The notes below the pieces were generated by a model that worked only from the letters and a program-made list of their open reading frames with translations, had not been told where the DNA came from and did not search any database. Both the position numbers and the translations under genes were made by a program. Shown here piece after piece: positions 26,369 to 35,328 of a DNA stretch of 64,000 bases. Numbering within the stretch: the stretch's first letter is position 1; each line of letters starts with the position of its first letter. The DNA is from Rapidithrix thailandica (GTDB lineage Bacteria; Bacteroidota; Bacteroidia; Cytophagales; Flammeovirgaceae), in assembly GCF_039710355.1 (NCBI RefSeq), contig NZ_JBDKWZ010000026.1, positions 5,880 through 69,879 of the forward strand, in the 5' to 3' direction.

Positions 26369-29272
26369 ATGAGGTTCTTCAATCAAGGGGTAGAATTAAC
26401 GGAATACACGGATTCAATACCATTACTGAAGTTTCATAAGAGACAGATGGTTTATGTTTTCCTGTTGTGCTTTGGTATGGGCATTTCTTTACAGGCCGCC
26501 GCTCAAGGTATCTCGCAACAAGACAGTATATTGTTGGATTCGCTTAATGCACAACCCGGCCGGCTTCTTCAAGACAGTACACAAGCAACAATTCTGGAAA
26601 GAGCACAGCAAATGCAAGTACTGAACAAGTATCAAGAATGTCGTCACTTTTTAAAAAGTATCGAGGACGTAATTGACAAAGCCCCCTCTAAAAACGATTA
26701 CTTTCAAGCCCGGATCCGGCAGCAATTAAGTACTACAGAAGCGCACATGGGTAATGCACAGGCCTGTTATCGTTATGGCAAACAAGTACTGTCGGCTTTT
26801 GAAAATTTACCGGAACCGGATACGGCTCTTTTAAGAAATAACTACCAAATCCTCGCTTCGGCAAGCAAGCAATTAGGTTACCGGGAAGAGGCCTTGCACT
26901 ATTGCGACCGCTGGTTACAAATGACTGATGAAAAGGAAACCCCACTGCAAAAAGCCCATGTATTGAACATGATGGGACTCATACATTCTCACTTATTTAA
27001 CCAACGGGCTGCACAGGAATACTTCCGGCAATGCTATGATCTCCGTGCGCAACATGCACCCGAATCGCTACCTTCCGTCATAAATGATATAGGCTTGATG
27101 TATTTACACTTTCAGCGCTATGATTCGGCGATTGTATGGCTGAAAAAGGGTCTTGAGTTTCGCCATTCTAACCTGGATGAGCAGATTTTAATCCACGCCA
27201 CATTATCGACACATATGTCAGATGCCTATTTCCAACTGGGGAAAAAAGATTCTGCGTTACAGTATTCGGAAAATGCATTAGTCATACGGGCACAATACCA
27301 ATCTCTTAAAGTAGATACGATGCAAATGGCGGTGTTGGATCATATCGATATACTGATGAACTCCGAAAACAGACAACTGGCTCAAGCCTTTATTGAGGAG
27401 GTTACTCCTTTTATTCAATCAAATAAAAATCCTGCACTTGAAAGCCGCCTGTATGTCTCAAAAGCAAAAATGAGTATGCATTTTCAACAAGTGGACAATG
27501 CAATCAGATATTATAACCTTGCTCTTCACACCCTGGATACTTCCTTTATAAAAGGATCCGCTTTATTTCCCGATTCACTTTATATACCCCTACAACCTGA
27601 CCTCTCTTTAATCAACACCCTGGAGAGCAAGGCGGATGCACTGGATCAACAATATACAGGTCAAAAAGACAAAACATTTCTGTTGGCCGCCATTGCCAAT
27701 ATGGAAAAGGCGGTGGAATATATGAACCGGTACATGTACAGGCACCCTGGCAGCATATCCGACCCGGTTGTTTATTACCATCAAAAAAGGCTGGTGGACA
27801 AAAGCCTTTCTCTATTGTATCAACTGTACCGGCTGGACAAAGAACAAGTTTCCTTACAAACCCTCTCCCGGTTGTTGGAAATAGAAAGGATCAATTCCGT
27901 TAGGAAAAACCTGATTTACCAACAGTTGATTTTACAAAACCCACAAGCTGACAGCCTGCAAAAGGAATGGCAATACCTCAATGAAGCGCTAAGAATACAA
28001 GCAAGCCGAAACGCATCCGATTCGTCTGTTACTTACGATTCCCTAACCGAAATACTCCACACGACCGATATACAATTTCAACAACAATTCGGTAACTATC
28101 ACCGGTTGGCAATAGAAGAAAGTACGACCATTCCGGCACCCTTGCCCGGTTCGCTCTCTGAGAACAAAGCTTTGGTCCAATACTTTTTTGCAGGGGATGT
28201 ATTGCATTGCATTTTTGCTACCGGACCGCAATTTAAATGGTACGCCATCCCATGGGAAAGCGAGCAAAAAAAACTATTACATGAGGTACAGGTAATGCTG
28301 AGAAATCCTCAAGTACAGACGTACGACCGTTTAAGTGATTTGGGACGAGTTCTTCTTCCTTTTTTAAAGAACGTACAACCGGAAGAGTTGGTGATCATGC
28401 CCCATGGGCCATTGCATCACTTGCCTTTTGAAGCGCTGAAAATCCGCGAGGACTATTTAATACAGCACCATAGCATCGCTTATCTGCAAAGCTTGGCCAG
28501 AACCGCAGGCCCAGAGAGAAAGCCACGATATTTTTTGGGTTTTGCTCCCTTCTACTCCTCCGGTACAAAAACTTCCATCGGAAAGGTTGGTGTTGCGTAT
28601 CACGCTCAACCCGTTTACCTGACACTTCACAATAGTCAGGATGAAATCACCCTTACCGGAGGTTTTTTCGAAAGTTCGTACTTCCAAGGCCCACAAGCCA
28701 CCGAATTCGCTTTCCGGCAATCGTTAGCGAAACAGGATATCATCCACTTGGCGACCCATACACTCTTAGACGATGAAAATCCTTTGTTTAGCCGGATTCT
28801 TTTGGCAAAGGATTCCCTGCACGATGGCAAGCTCTATATTCACGAATTGTTTACCTTGCCTTTACAAGCCCAGTTGGTCGTATTGAGTGCCTGTAACCAA
28901 ATCAACCAAGACAAAGGGGAAGGACTCACTAGCCTGGCTACAGGCTTTTATATGGCAGGCGTCAACAAGCTAATGCTTACGCATTGGCCAGTACCCGAAG
29001 GAGAAAACACAGCGGTATTGGAAGACTTTTATAAACATTGGCGAAAGCAAGGAGAGGCAATGCCCCAGGCCTTACAAAGTGCCAAAAGGGAATACCTGAC
29101 AACGAACGATGAGGCAAGCCAACACCCTTATTATTGGGCGGGACTTGTATTACATCAAAACCAATATCTCTCAGACAAGGGGTTTGGCATCCCTTGGAAA
29201 ACCCTATTCTCAATCATGGCAGTGCTTACAGGTCTCGCATTTTTGTTTATTTTTTACAAAAGACGTTCATAA
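26369..29272 (+). CDS. Exported TPR-CHAT protein (caspase-like protease domain)
   Basis: 967 residues. A hydrophobic N-terminal segment ending LQAAAQG is a signal peptide; an internal ATG (residue 26) would give a tidier one. Residues ~100-560 are TPR-like helices (QLGYREEALHYCDRWLQM, YAIxYY patterns). Residues ~595-930 are a CHAT domain: LVIMPHGPLHHLPFEAL, IIHLATHTLLDDENPLF (catalytic His797) and LVVLSACNQINQDKGEGLTS (catalytic Cys842). A final membrane helix (FSIMAVLTGLAFLFIF) and YKRRS anchor it. The order predicts a periplasmic CHAT domain tethered to the inner membrane. The substrate is unknown. It is monocistronic. Confidence 0.9.
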   Translation: MRFFNQGVELTEYTDSIPLLKFHKRQMVYVFLLCFGMGISLQAAAQGISQQDSILLDSLNAQPGRLLQDSTQATILERAQQMQVLNKYQECRHFLKSIEDVIDKAPSKNDYFQARIRQQLSTTEAHMGNAQACYRYGKQVLSAFENLPEPDTALLRNNYQILASASKQLGYREEALHYCDRWLQMTDEKETPLQKAHVLNMMGLIHSHLFNQRAAQEYFRQCYDLRAQHAPESLPSVINDIGLMYLHFQRYDSAIVWLKKGLEFRHSNLDEQILIHATLSTHMSDAYFQLGKKDSALQYSENALVIRAQYQSLKVDTMQMAVLDHIDILMNSENRQLAQAFIEEVTPFIQSNKNPALESRLYVSKAKMSMHFQQVDNAIRYYNLALHTLDTSFIKGSALFPDSLYIPLQPDLSLINTLESKADALDQQYTGQKDKTFLLAAIANMEKAVEYMNRYMYRHPGSISDPVVYYHQKRLVDKSLSLLYQLYRLDKEQVSLQTLSRLLEIERINSVRKNLIYQQLILQNPQADSLQKEWQYLNEALRIQASRNASDSSVTYDSLTEILHTTDIQFQQQFGNYHRLAIEESTTIPAPLPGSLSENKALVQYFFAGDVLHCIFATGPQFKWYAIPWESEQKKLLHEVQVMLRNPQVQTYDRLSDLGRVLLPFLKNVQPEELVIMPHGPLHHLPFEALKIREDYLIQHHSIAYLQSLARTAGPERKPRYFLGFAPFYSSGTKTSIGKVGVAYHAQPVYLTLHNSQDEITLTGGFFESSYFQGPQATEFAFRQSLAKQDIIHLATHTLLDDENPLFSRILLAKDSLHDGKLYIHELFTLPLQAQLVVLSACNQINQDKGEGLTSLATGFYMAGVNKLMLTHWPVPEGENTAVLEDFYKHWRKQGEAMPQALQSAKREYLTTNDEASQHPYYWAGLVLHQNQYLSDKGFGIPWKTLFSIMAVLTGLAFLFIFYKRRS

Positions 29273-29482
29273 GGATTTGTACAAATGTGAAGACATAAGG
29301 AATGCTCCTTTGGATTTTGCTTCGATGGTCTCCTCTCCCTTTTGACCGACATACACTAAAGCTATATATCAAGTACTCCTATCATTTTTGGAGCTTTGCT
29401 CACTGAAAATCAACTCCTTCCATTGACCATAGGCAATTCTCTACAGAGCATAAGTTGAACATCCTTGTATCTATCCCAATAC

Positions 29483-30433
29483 CTAAAAACCCAGCTTGAT
29501 CTGTTTATTTTCACCTTGTACCATACTCTTCACCCTATGAGATTTTACTTTTTCAATAAAGCGCAATATATCCTCTTTGTTGCCTAATGGAATGGCCTTT
29601 TTTTGCTCAATCAGGTATTGGTTTCCCATGGACTTCTCATTCAATTTATCCACGGGATGTTGCAGTACGGAAGTGAGTCTTCCCTGCTCTGTCGCAAACC
29701 GGAACGTATGCATAGTACCTCCTTTCACAGCTGTTTCCACAATACAAATGGCATCACTCAGGCCACTTTGCAGCCGGTCACGTTCTACAAAATAATTATG
29801 CCGGGGAAGCGTCCCCATGGCGTATTCGGAGAGAATGGTTCCGTCATGGTCCAATATTTTCTCTACCAAATAGCCATTTTGCTTAGGATAAATTTGATCC
29901 ACTCCCCCAGCCAACACCGCTACAGTTATTCCCTTGTTTTTAAGACAAGCATTGTGTGCTACCGTATCACATCCGATGGCCAGGCCACTTACAATGGTAC
30001 ATCCTGCCTCCACAAAATATTTCGTCAACTTGTCTCCTGCTTTGATGCCAAAGTTGCTGGGTCCTCTTGTTCCGATCACAGCCAAGGCATGTTCACTGTT
30101 CAGCGCCTTCAAGTTTCCCTTTACAAACAATACCAGTGGCTTGTCTTGAATTGTATGATACCTTTGAGGATAGGCATCATCCGTTTCAGAGATAATTTTC
30201 ACATGCTTCTTTTCAGCCATTTCCATAATTTCCCGGGCTTGTCCATGCGCTTTTTCCAAGACATTTTTTTCAGGAAGCGGAATTCGCCTGTTTGCCTGGT
30301 GTGCCTCAAGCAAAGTCTCCCACAGGTCTTCCGTACTTTTTATTTCCGGCTTGGAAAACCCGATGATCGCCCTTGCCGTTTGTCTGCCTATTTTGGGAAG
30401 TTGTAATAAGGTTAGTTTCAATAAAGTATCCAT
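29483..30433 (-). CDS. DprA/Smf-like DNA-processing protein, divergent variant
   Basis: From the ATG at 30433 (the longer frame starts with GTG) the protein has 316 residues. The Rossmann-like DprA core is present: ALAVIGTRGPSNFGIKAGDK, IVSGLAIGCDTVAHNACL and AVLAGGVDQIYP. The motif that is normally PxRNRIIxGLS reads PRHNYFVERDRLQSGLSDA, and the end of the core is ETAVKGGTMHTFRFATEQGR. DprA loads RecA on incoming single-stranded DNA; divergent versions also occur near mobile and defence loci. The C-terminal winged helix is not obvious. It lies alone, downstream of the mod operon's far end. Confidence 0.8.
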   Translation of the reverse strand: MDTLLKLTLLQLPKIGRQTARAIIGFSKPEIKSTEDLWETLLEAHQANRRIPLPEKNVLEKAHGQAREIMEMAEKKHVKIISETDDAYPQRYHTIQDKPLVLFVKGNLKALNSEHALAVIGTRGPSNFGIKAGDKLTKYFVEAGCTIVSGLAIGCDTVAHNACLKNKGITVAVLAGGVDQIYPKQNGYLVEKILDHDGTILSEYAMGTLPRHNYFVERDRLQSGLSDAICIVETAVKGGTMHTFRFATEQGRLTSVLQHPVDKLNEKSMGNQYLIEQKKAIPLGNKEDILRFIEKVKSHRVKSMVQGENKQIKLGF

Positions 30434-30585
30434 AATTCGTTGCACAAGCCTTTTCACCCGGTGGATAAGACAGGCCTTGTCTATGCGTTTAGCTTATTTA
30501 TAATTCAAAAAATCATCTCAAACACTAAAAAATACAAGCCATCGCCTTTCAACACTTAGCAAGCTTCTATTCAGTATTTCATCAC

Positions 30586-31476
30586 CTATTCCATCTTATA
30601 TAAAATAGGGTTAAATGCCTTGGAAGCCACCATTACCTTGTCTCCCACGGCCAAGCCCTTTACTTCCTCTTCCTGGGCAATAACTTTGACCACGTTGTTT
30701 TGAATCAGTACAGTGACGATAAATACCACTTCCTGTTGCTCGATTTTCAGTACTTCCCCGGTAAATTTAAACTTACCGCTAATTCTCCGGTTAATGAAAA
30801 TTTCGTCCGGGGTCCCTTGCCGGGTGATGGTTCCGTTTTCAATCATAAACACCCGGTCTGACAGTTTGATAATTTCTCCCGTATCATGACTGATCAAAAG
30901 GGTCGTCAACTGAAATTCACGGTGTACAGTCAACAGATAATCCTGTAATTTCAAGCGGATTTTCATATCCAATGCGGCAAGAGGTTCGTCCAGTAGCAAA
31001 ATCCCGGGCCGTTGAACCAAGGCTCTCGCCAAAGCGACCCGTTGCTTTTGCCCTCCTGACAAGGTCTCCGGTTTGCGGTTTTGTAACTCACCCAGTTCGA
31101 TGATCTCTATCAAATCCGAGATGTTCTCCCGGCCAGTCTGGCGATCCGAATGTTTGGTACGCAAAGCAAATTCCAGGTTCTGGCGCACAGTCATGTTAGG
31201 AAACAAGGCGTAATCCTGAAATACGTAGCCGATCCTGCGCTGTTGTGGGCTGAGATGAATATTTCTTTTGGCATCAAACCAAGTTTCTCCGTTAACGGTG
31301 ATCGTTCCTTTGTCGGGCTTTAACAAACCGGAAAGAATTCTCAAGGTAGAAGTTTTGCCCGCACCCGATTCTCCGTACAGGGTAATAAACTGTCCGTTTT
31401 CCACCTTCAGGTTCACCCGGAGGTTCATTTTCCCGTCAGCCGCTTGTAAGACTTTTTCAATATCGAGTGTAATCAT
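30586..31476 (-). CDS. modC: Molybdate ABC transporter ATP-binding protein
   Basis: From the ATG at 31476 the protein has 296 residues; the ATG overlaps the modB stop (ATGA), so translation is coupled. Walker A GESGAGKTS, signature LSGGQKQR, Walker B ILLLDEPLAALD and the switch His in LLISHDTGE are all present. A C-terminal TOBE domain (~235-295) is typical of ModC. It energizes molybdate uptake with ModB. Confidence 0.92.
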   Translation of the reverse strand: MITLDIEKVLQAADGKMNLRVNLKVENGQFITLYGESGAGKTSTLRILSGLLKPDKGTITVNGETWFDAKRNIHLSPQQRRIGYVFQDYALFPNMTVRQNLEFALRTKHSDRQTGRENISDLIEIIELGELQNRKPETLSGGQKQRVALARALVQRPGILLLDEPLAALDMKIRLKLQDYLLTVHREFQLTTLLISHDTGEIIKLSDRVFMIENGTITRQGTPDEIFINRRISGKFKFTGEVLKIEQQEVVFIVTVLIQNNVVKVIAQEEEVKGLAVGDKVMVASKAFNPILYKME

Positions 31477-32147
31477 TTCCAAAATCTTCTTAAGTGTCCC
31501 CCATTCACCAGGTAAACCGTGAGAAGAATACAAAATGTAATGATAAAAAGTATGGTGGAATACACATTGGCTGCCTGATAATTCAAGGCTTCTACTTCGT
31601 CATAGATGGCGATGGAAGCCACCTTTGTCTTTCCCGGAATATTTCCTCCGATCATCAACACTACGCCAAACTCACCCACCGTATGGGCAAAGGCAAGGAC
31701 AATTCCGGTCAGTAAAGAGGCTTTGATATTAGGTAACTGTACTTTCCATAAGGTAGTGATTTTTGATTTTCCCATCACATAAGCCGCTTCGGTGAGTGAA
31801 GCCGGAAGGCCGGCCAAACCGGATTGAATAGGATGCACCATAAATGGCAAACTGTACAAAACCGAAGCGATGACAAGCCCTGTAAAAGAAAAGACCAACT
31901 TGATGCCCAACCATTCGTTTAACCAAGCGCCAAAAGCATTGCCGGGACTAAAAGCCAGCAAAAAGTAAAAACCCAACACTGTGGGGGGAAGTACCAAGGG
32001 CATGCTGACCAAGGCTTCGATGACGGGCTTGATCCGTGAGCGTGTACTCACCAGCCAAAATGCCAAAGGAATGGACAGCAGCAATAAAATGCCGGTGGTC
32101 ACCAAAGCCAGTTGAAAGGTTAAGAATAAAGGTTCCCAATCGATCAT
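31473..32147 (-). CDS. modB: Molybdate ABC transporter permease
   Basis: 224 residues with five or six membrane helices and the EAA loop typical of ModB (SLTEAAYVMGKSKITTLWKV). LVLPPTVLGFYFLLAF and FAHTVGEFGVVLMIGGNIPG are family hallmarks. It is an inner-membrane channel for molybdate. The ATG overlaps the upstream Mop stop by 4 bp, and its own stop overlaps modC by 4 bp. Confidence 0.93.
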   Translation of the reverse strand: MIDWEPLFLTFQLALVTTGILLLLSIPLAFWLVSTRSRIKPVIEALVSMPLVLPPTVLGFYFLLAFSPGNAFGAWLNEWLGIKLVFSFTGLVIASVLYSLPFMVHPIQSGLAGLPASLTEAAYVMGKSKITTLWKVQLPNIKASLLTGIVLAFAHTVGEFGVVLMIGGNIPGKTKVASIAIYDEVEALNYQAANVYSTILFIITFCILLTVYLVNGGHLRRFWK

Positions 32148-32545
32148 TCTGAAAGCATAATTTCGTTTAACTTGATCATTGCCACCACTTCCATGCCCTC
32201 CTCCAATGCTAATTGTTCCAGGGCGTTGGTACTGATTATAGCCGTGACCTCTCCTACAACAGTATATAAAACCACCTTGCTGAGAATCGTGCCCCGTTCT
32301 ATCTTTTTTACCGGCCCGGTGATTTTGTTTTGTAGACTGATAGCAGGATGTTCATCTGTTCCGAGGATCACCTCTGTTTCTTTAAACAAAAGCTTGATGG
32401 GGTTGCCTGTTTTCAAATAAGAAGCGGTTTCAGGGGTTTCGATCACAATGACTTCTACCTTTACCTCCGGATGGAGGCGAATAAAAACCAGCGAAAGACA
32501 TCCACTGACGTTTATTTCTTCTATATGTCCGTGTAAGCTATTCAT
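32144..32545 (-). CDS. Molbindin-like protein with two TOBE/Mop domains
   Basis: 133 residues, cytoplasmic. Two halves of ~65 residues each fit the TOBE/molybdopterin-binding OB-like fold (INVSGCLSLVFIRLHPEVKVEV, and the second half IERGTILSKVVLYTVVGEVT with AIISTNALEQLAL, the Mop signature). Such small proteins store or sense molybdate. A position between modA and modB is unusual but meaningful: it overlaps modA by 8 bp and modB by 4 bp, so all four genes are translationally coupled. Confidence 0.85.
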   Translation of the reverse strand: MNSLHGHIEEINVSGCLSLVFIRLHPEVKVEVIVIETPETASYLKTGNPIKLLFKETEVILGTDEHPAISLQNKITGPVKKIERGTILSKVVLYTVVGEVTAIISTNALEQLALEEGMEVVAMIKLNEIMLSE

Positions 32546-33350
32546 CTACCGAATACCCAAAACTTTCCAGTATTTGCCTGGCTTCTTTCGAAAACAGAAA
32601 TTCGTAAAACTTTTGTGCCTGGGCAGTATCCACCGCTTTTTCCCGTTGAATCACCACCACGCCCTGTTCAATGGGGGTGTAAATACCTTCTTCCAAAGCC
32701 ACCCAATGCCCTTTTCCTTGCATGTCCGGAGATAAAACCACAGACATGGCCGTAAAGCCCAGTTCGGCTGATTTGGAGATAATAAACTGGTTGGTTTGCG
32801 CAATGCTTTCTCCGTAGACTAATTTGCCTTCCAATTTATCCGACAGTTGGTAATGCTTTAAAACTTCGATTGCGGCTACCCCGTAAGGAGCTGTTTTTGG
32901 ATTGGCCAGGGCAATATGTTCAATCATTTCACTGGAAAGCGACTCCACCGACGGAGTGATCTCCTTAAACATAGACCATAAGACCAGCTTCCCATACGCA
33001 TAAATTTTGGTTGGCTCTCTGGCCAAACCACTCTTGTAGAGTTCATCAGGGTACTTCCGGTTTGCCGAGACAAACACATCATAAGGAGCTCCCTCTTTGA
33101 TTTGAGCCGTAAGTTTGCCGGACGAACTGATCACTACTTCACAGTCAATACCGGTGCTCTTGGTGAATTGCCCGGTCAGTTCTTGCATGGCAAACTGCAT
33201 ATTGGCCGCAGTGGCAATTACGATTGGATGTGCTTCACCTGTTTGTTCATTTTGCGAATGCTCTCTATGGCTACAAGCCAACAACCCTGCCGTCCAAGTA
33301 GCCAGAATAAAATGTATCAGCAGAGTCCGTTTTCTTCTTTTGGTATTCAT
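32538..33350 (-). CDS. modA: Molybdate-binding lipoprotein
   Basis: 270 residues with a signal peptide and lipobox GLLAC, so the binding protein is a lipoprotein. ModA motifs include VIATAANMQFAMQELTGQF, the SSGKLTAQI oxyanion loop, APYDVFVSANRKYPDEL and LANPKTAPYGVAAIEVL, with TNQFIISKSAELGFTAMS near the end. It captures molybdate or tungstate for ModBC. It is the first gene of the mod operon. Confidence 0.93.
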   Translation of the reverse strand: MNTKRRKRTLLIHFILATWTAGLLACSHREHSQNEQTGEAHPIVIATAANMQFAMQELTGQFTKSTGIDCEVVISSSGKLTAQIKEGAPYDVFVSANRKYPDELYKSGLAREPTKIYAYGKLVLWSMFKEITPSVESLSSEMIEHIALANPKTAPYGVAAIEVLKHYQLSDKLEGKLVYGESIAQTNQFIISKSAELGFTAMSVVLSPDMQGKGHWVALEEGIYTPIEQGVVVIQREKAVDTAQAQKFYEFLFSKEARQILESFGYSVDE

Positions 33351-33663
33351 TCAATTTAGTTTAGATCCGTTGGGAGAAAGCACGATTTTCCCATGGCTTT
33401 TTACTCAAGATCCCAATTGTAACGGCTTGGTTCATGAGTAGCTACCGGGTATACTTTGTAAGTTTTATCTCGGCTTCTCCCTGAGGTACAAGTACTATTT
33501 CATGTTACAATCATCAAATATAATCAGATTGAAAATGTAAGCAAGGGCATTCCTTCAAGCATTTGCTGGAAAGTTATTATGCCCTTGTACGGATTTCTAC
33601 CATCTTTCAAAAGATTGACAGGTCTGTCGAAAGTCTTATTCAAAAACCGGAGTGTGTTCATCC
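33351..33663. other. Gene-free stretch upstream of modA
   Basis: About 310 bp between modA and the broken SnoaL-like gene. It should contain the mod promoter. I looked for a molybdenum-cofactor-type riboswitch or a ModE-like palindrome and see none I can support. Confidence 0.5.
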
Positions 33664-34071
33664 TTATTCCGCCAAAGCCTCCGATACGGCATGGCTGTCT
33701 TCCAATAAGCGGTATTTTACAATTTGATCATTTTCTACCGTCATCTGAATGCAAAAAGGCGAATCTACCACCTGTTGGGTTTGTAGCACTTTTGTTGAAA
33801 ACGCTCCAACAATGGCCGCCTTATCAGCATCTATAAATAAATGTTCAATGCTAGCAGATACCGGTTCCGCATTACTCTATAACAACTCGTAAAACGCGCC
33901 AATATCTTCCCGGTTCTTCCTTCTCCCCAGCCAGACTGCGCGTTGTTGATTGCCGGGGATATACCAATCGATTTCTTCTGAAAACAGCTTGACCAATCCG
34001 GATAAATTCCGATGGGTTAAATGCTGTAAAAATTGTCGGACAACCTGTTTTGTTTTTTCGGTTTGCATCAT
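33664..34071 (-). pseudogene. SnoaL/NTF2-like protein gene with one in-frame amber stop
   Basis: The frame starts MMQTEKTKQVVRQFLQHLTH and reads EIDWYIPGNQQRAVWLGRR, then EDIGAFYELL, TAG (33877-33879) and continues in the same frame for 70 codons (SNAEPVSASIEHLFIDADKA ... VSEALAE) to a TAA at 33664. Together the two parts give a normal ~135-residue NTF2-like (ketosteroid-isomerase-type) domain. Only the amber codon breaks it. It is a pseudogene or a sequencing error. The gene stands alone. Confidence 0.85.
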
Positions 34072-34502
34072 TATTCTATGATTTGATTTTCTCTTGTACC
34101 GATACCGGTTTAGATGTAAAAATCACTTCCAAATGCATAAGAAAAGGTGAGCGTATTTTTTACATGCCTCCTTCCCTTCAATCAATCTTCCTAATAAAGC
34201 TTTCAAGCTTCCCGGACAGTCGCTAAAATAAGGAAAAAGCACATACCTTTTCTCTTGGATAAAAAGCTATTTAAAAGAAAGTGATTTTCTGAAAAATTGT
34301 ATTCAATAAAAACAAGTAAAGATCCCTAAAAAATTGTATATTAAACAAATAAGCTTTAGTAATCCGCCAAAATAGTACTTGTCTAATAAGAAGTAAGAAA
34401 GAAGAGTGATAATTTCAAATTATAACGTATAAGCGGTAGTACACCGGAATTTAAATTGTCGCTTTTTTTACAAACATTTATCGTCTTTCAAGCACCGTAA
34501 TA
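34072..34502. other. Gene-free stretch upstream of the PUL sigma factor
   Basis: About 430 bp, AT-rich, between the divergent SnoaL-like remnant and the sigma-factor gene. It presumably contains the PUL regulatory promoter, but I see no confident element. Confidence 0.5.
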
Positions 34503-35138
34503 TTGAAACACAAGACGGCAAATAGTGTAAAGAAGAAACTCTTTGGTCAAAAGACATTGCAAAAGCGATTTGAAGCTGTATACAATCAACATTTTGACAA
34601 ATTGTATACCTATGCCAAAATCATCACCAAGTCGGAAGAAATGGCCAAAGATATTGTCGCTGATGTATTTTTTTACCTTTGGAAAAGGCAACCCGATTTC
34701 ACTTCCATCAAGGAACTGGATGCCTACCTCTTTATTTCAGTCAAAAACTTATCCATCCGGGCGGTAGCTAAAAAAACGAAAAGAGCCGTAAGTCTGAACC
34801 GGCATCATGCGACACAATGGATAGAAGAACTCAACCCGGAAAAATTGCTGTTGGAGAAGGAATTGATGGAAGTCATGGACGGAGCCATTGATACGTTACC
34901 GGATCAATGCCAGCTTGTGTTTGACCTGGTAAAGGGCAAACACCTAAAATACAGTGAGGTAGCCAATGAATTAGGCATATCGGAAGGAACGGTAAAAAAC
35001 CATATCATCAAAGCCCTAAACCGAATCCGAAACAGGGTTACTGCTTACCTGGAACAAGACCAACAACCTATGTATGAACGCTCCGCATATTTAGGCTTAC
35101 TAGCAGTATTTTTCACAAAAATCATAGACTTGATATAG
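34503..35138 (+). CDS. FecI-like RNA polymerase sigma-70 factor of the PUL
   Basis: 211 residues, an ECF sigma factor with region 2 (FEAVYNQHFDKLYTYAKIIT, then AKDIVADVFFYLWKR) and region 4 (TLPDQCQLVFDLVKGKHLKY, then VANELGISEGTVKNHIIKAL). The frame contains no ATG before region 2, so it probably starts at the TTG at 34503. An in-frame TAA lies at 34452. The C-terminus adds a short hydrophobic tail. It is followed by FecR and STN-type SusC, the usual trans-envelope signalling set, so it should transcribe the PUL when FecR is relieved. Confidence 0.9.
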   Translation: MKHKTANSVKKKLFGQKTLQKRFEAVYNQHFDKLYTYAKIITKSEEMAKDIVADVFFYLWKRQPDFTSIKELDAYLFISVKNLSIRAVAKKTKRAVSLNRHHATQWIEELNPEKLLLEKELMEVMDGAIDTLPDQCQLVFDLVKGKHLKYSEVANELGISEGTVKNHIIKALNRIRNRVTAYLEQDQQPMYERSAYLGLLAVFFTKIIDLI

Positions 35139-35328
35139 AAAAAACTACCTTTTAAAGGGTAATAAAAAAATAAACATCTCATAAAAAATATACCTATTTA
35201 TTACGAACTATCTAATCCTCCCACCAAATAATTTCTGCCATTGTATTTATTCAAAGAAGGGTATGCCTTTTTACGTCCATTATACTTTTTAAAATAACTC
35301 CTGAACATTTTTACAAATGTAGATTCTA

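Noticed and set aside
26369..29272. CRISPR-linked (type III-E) CHAT protease
   Set aside because: No Cas genes or repeat-spacer array occur in the window, and the protein is exported.
29603..30406. A 267-codon plus-strand frame opposite dprA
   Set aside because: It is the antisense shadow of the well-supported DprA-like gene and shows no protein family.
33351..33560. Molybdenum-cofactor riboswitch or ModE operator upstream of modA
   Set aside because: No conserved core or convincing palindrome could be identified by eye.
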